Below are positions 4,407 through 5,879 of a DNA stretch of 5,879 bases, in pieces. The notes under the pieces were generated by a model. It did no database searches and had not been told where the DNA came from. It was given only the letters and a program-made list of their open reading frames with translations. The stretch lies in NCBI GenBank assembly GCA_015295885.1, contig DVEE01000471.1, positions 1-5,879 of the forward strand. The letters are read 5' to 3'. This DNA is from Leptolyngbyaceae cyanobacterium M65_K2018_010 (GTDB taxonomy: Bacteria; Cyanobacteriota; Cyanobacteriia; Phormidesmidales; Phormidesmidaceae). How positions within the stretch are numbered: position 1 is the first letter of the stretch; each line of letters opens with the position of its first letter. A program made the position numbers and the translations under genes.

Positions 4407-4970
4407 TTAGACGGTGGTAATGTCCTTTTCCTTGGCCGCCAGAGCATCGTCCAGTTTAGCCACATACTTGTCAGTCAGCTTTTGGATTTCGTCCTGGTAA
4501 TCGCGGGATTCATCTTCAGAAATATCGCTAGCTTTCTCCAGCTTTTTAATCGCGTCGATTGCATTGCGTCGCTGGTTGCGAATGGAAACGCGACCTTCCT
4601 CAGCGACCTTGTGGGCGGTTTTGACAAACTCCTGGCGGCGCTCGCTGGTGAGAGGGGGAATATTCAGCCGGATCACCTTGCCGTCGTTGTTAGGGGTCAA
4701 GCCCACGTCAGACATGGAAATAGCCTTTTCGATGGTGGTCAAGCTACTGCCATCGAAGGGCTGAATCATCAGGGTGGTGGCGTCGGGGGTGGAAATGTTG
4801 GCTAAGGCTTTGAGCGGAGTAGGAGCGCCGTAGTATTCCACCTCAATGCGGTCGAGCAGTGAAGCATTGGCTCGGCCCGTGCGAATAGTGTTGAAGTTGC
4901 GCTGGGTGGCCTCTACCGCCTTCTGCATTTGGTCTTCGGTTTCGAGCAAAATATCGTCAGCTGACATCAT
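4407..4970 (-). CDS. frr: Ribosome recycling factor
   Basis: A 187-residue cytosolic protein, the usual length of bacterial RRF, which with EF-G splits the post-termination ribosome so it can be reused. Recognisable segments: RTGRANASLLDRIEVEYYG (31-49) of the long three-helix domain, the domain II region ALANISTPDATTLMIQPFD (about 55-73), then NNDGKVIRLNIPPLTSERR (about 94-112) and the C-terminal helix with VSIRNQRRNAIDAIKKLEK. The start ATG 4970 overlaps the end of pyrH by 14 bases (a second ATG follows at 4967). GGAG (4980-4977) inside pyrH is a well-placed ribosome binding site. The overlap indicates translational coupling; the pyrH-frr order is standard in bacteria. Confidence 0.97.
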   Translation of the reverse strand: MMSADDILLETEDQMQKAVEATQRNFNTIRTGRANASLLDRIEVEYYGAPTPLKALANISTPDATTLMIQPFDGSSLTTIEKAISMSDVGLTPNNDGKVIRLNIPPLTSERRQEFVKTAHKVAEEGRVSIRNQRRNAIDAIKKLEKASDISEDESRDYQDEIQKLTDKYVAKLDDALAAKEKDITTV

Positions 4971-5685
4971 AAGACTCTCCTACGATCGTGCCAATGGGTT
5001 CACCCAGCAGCGCCCGCTTGATATTGCCGGGTACCGATAGGTCAAATACCATGATAGGGATGTTGTTGTCCTTGCACAGCGCAATAGCGGTGCTATCCAT
5101 CACCTTTAGGTCATGCTGGAGCACGTGGCCATAGGTGAGGGTGCGATAGCGCCGAGCTTCCGGATTAATTTTAGGGTCAGAGTCGTAGACACCGTCAACC
5201 TTAGTGGCTTTGAAGACAACTTCGGCGTTGATTTCGGCGGCGCGCAGGGCGGCAGTGGTGTCGGTGGTAAAGAAGGGATTGCCGGAACCTGCCCCAAAAA
5301 TAACCACCCGGTTTTTCTCCAGGTGGCGAATGGCACGGCGGCGGATGTAGGGTTCGGCCACCTCCTGCATAGCAATGGCCGTTTGCACCCGGGTTTGAAT
5401 CCCCAACCGTTCGAGGGAATCTTGTAGGGTCATGGCATTCATCACCGTGGCGATCATGCCAATGTAGTCGGCGGTCGCCCGGTCCATGCCCGCCGCCGAC
5501 CCCTTAATGCCCCGAAAGATATTACCAGCACCGACCACGATGGCAATTTCCATACCTTCCCGAACAACTTCCGCGATTTCCTCGGTAATGGTTGCGACTA
5601 CGCTAGGATCAATGCCATAGGCCAGTTCGCCCATGAGGGCTTCGCCACTGAGTTTTAGTAATACTCGCTTATAGGTTGTACCCAT
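4957..5685 (-). CDS. pyrH: UMP kinase (uridylate kinase)
   Basis: Phosphorylates UMP to UDP with ATP, in pyrimidine nucleotide synthesis; bacterial enzymes are hexamers of the amino-acid-kinase fold, controlled by UTP and GTP. The 242 residues match the family length. Visible: KLSGEAL near the N-terminus (11-17) for phosphate binding, VVGAGNIFRG (50-59), TADYIGMIATVMNAM (71-85), FGAGSGNPFFTTDT (130-143), KATKVDGVYDSDP (159-171) and MDSTAIALC (196-204). The second block has Ala where most relatives have GGGN; this is conservative. The start ATG 5685 lacks a clear Shine-Dalgarno. It is the first gene of a pyrH-frr operon and diverges from the phytol kinase gene with 58 bases between starts. Confidence 0.97.
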   Translation of the reverse strand: MGTTYKRVLLKLSGEALMGELAYGIDPSVVATITEEIAEVVREGMEIAIVVGAGNIFRGIKGSAAGMDRATADYIGMIATVMNAMTLQDSLERLGIQTRVQTAIAMQEVAEPYIRRRAIRHLEKNRVVIFGAGSGNPFFTTDTTAALRAAEINAEVVFKATKVDGVYDSDPKINPEARRYRTLTYGHVLQHDLKVMDSTAIALCKDNNIPIMVFDLSVPGNIKRALLGEPIGTIVGESYDVS

Positions 5686-5722
5686 AGGAAGTTGGTGTAG
5701 TAAGGTCTAGAAGTCTCACCCC

Positions 5723-5728
5723 ACTATA
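5723..5728 (-). promoter_or_regulatory. Likely -10 element of the pyrH-frr promoter
   Basis: TATAGT on the minus strand (five of six consensus bases), 37 bases upstream of the pyrH start. No convincing -35 stands 16-18 bases further up. Read on the plus strand the same bases give CTATAC, a possible -10 for the divergent gene, so both promoters may share the spot. Confidence 0.4.
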
Positions 5729-5743
5729 CCTACTTCCCCTGCG

Positions 5744-5879
5744 ATGATGGCCACTGCCCCGGTGCAAATTGGAATCGTTTTAGCCTGGCTGGGCCTGGTG
5801 GGAGGCATCGCCGAAGGGTTGCGCCGTACTTCCCGCGTCAGTACGGAAATTACCCGCAAAATAGTCCACATCGGCGCCG
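5744..5879 (+). CDS. Phytol kinase / dolichol kinase-like (VTE5 family), N-terminal part
   Basis: Partial gene leaving the window on the right; 45 codons are seen from ATG 5744 (a second ATG follows at 5747). A hydrophobic segment (about residues 8-22, IGIVLAWLGLVGG) is the first of several expected membrane helices, followed by EGLRR and then EITRKIVHIGA, which matches the conserved RKxVHIGxG motif of the VTE5/SEC59 CTP-dependent polyprenol kinases. In cyanobacteria this membrane enzyme recycles phytol released from chlorophyll into phytyl phosphate for tocopherol and chlorophyll synthesis. No Shine-Dalgarno is visible and the 5' UTR would be very short. Confidence 0.75.
   Translation, partial: MMATAPVQIGIVLAWLGLVGGIAEGLRRTSRVSTEITRKIVHIGA

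Overview
The window looks like chromosomal DNA of a GC-rich cyanobacterium. It has three exact copies of the cyanobacterial HIP1 octamer GCGATCGC (372-379, 2419-2426, 2942-2949), where chance predicts about 0.1. The pyrH-frr pair, the KDO8P-synthase-like (type I beta) DAHP synthase and the start of a VTE5-type phytol kinase also fit cyanobacteria. Nothing suggests a prophage, plasmid or insertion sequence.

Layout, left to right. The 5' end of a secreted LD-carboxypeptidase gene runs leftward out of the window. Divergent from it, rightward, are a TPMT-family methyltransferase, a 71-residue unknown protein, a small cupin and a secreted CAP/SCP-domain protein. From 2764 to 5685 everything is on the minus strand: pyrH (UMP kinase) overlaps frr (ribosome recycling factor), then comes an intergenic stretch of about 800 bases, then the DAHP synthase gene, which ends convergently with the CAP gene. 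At the far right the start of a phytol kinase gene diverges from pyrH.

The main discovery is in the long intergenic stretch upstream of the DAHP synthase gene. On the minus strand it holds a good sigma-70-type promoter (3972-4000) followed by two complete leader-peptide attenuators in series. The first has an 18-codon reading frame with Phe, Phe-Tyr and Trp codons, an antiterminator helix (10 bp with one bulged A) and a hairpin ending in six T. The second has a 21-codon reading frame with Phe-Trp-Phe-Tyr...Phe-Tyr...Trp, an antiterminator helix (5+5 bp around one mismatch) and a hairpin followed by a T tract. In both, the antiterminator's upstream strand lies in the last codons of the leader and its downstream strand overlaps the terminator's 5' arm. 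The gap from the key Tyr codon to the antiterminator is 16-17 nt in both.

How it may work together (inference): the DAHP synthase is a bare catalytic domain without the N-terminal ferredoxin-like or chorismate-mutase domain that gives feedback inhibition in relatives. Control by aromatic amino acids may therefore have moved to the RNA: plentiful charged tRNA-Phe/Tyr/Trp would let ribosomes finish both leaders and terminate transcription twice, and scarcity would open both switches. The pyrH-frr pair is ordinary housekeeping and has its own downstream hairpins.
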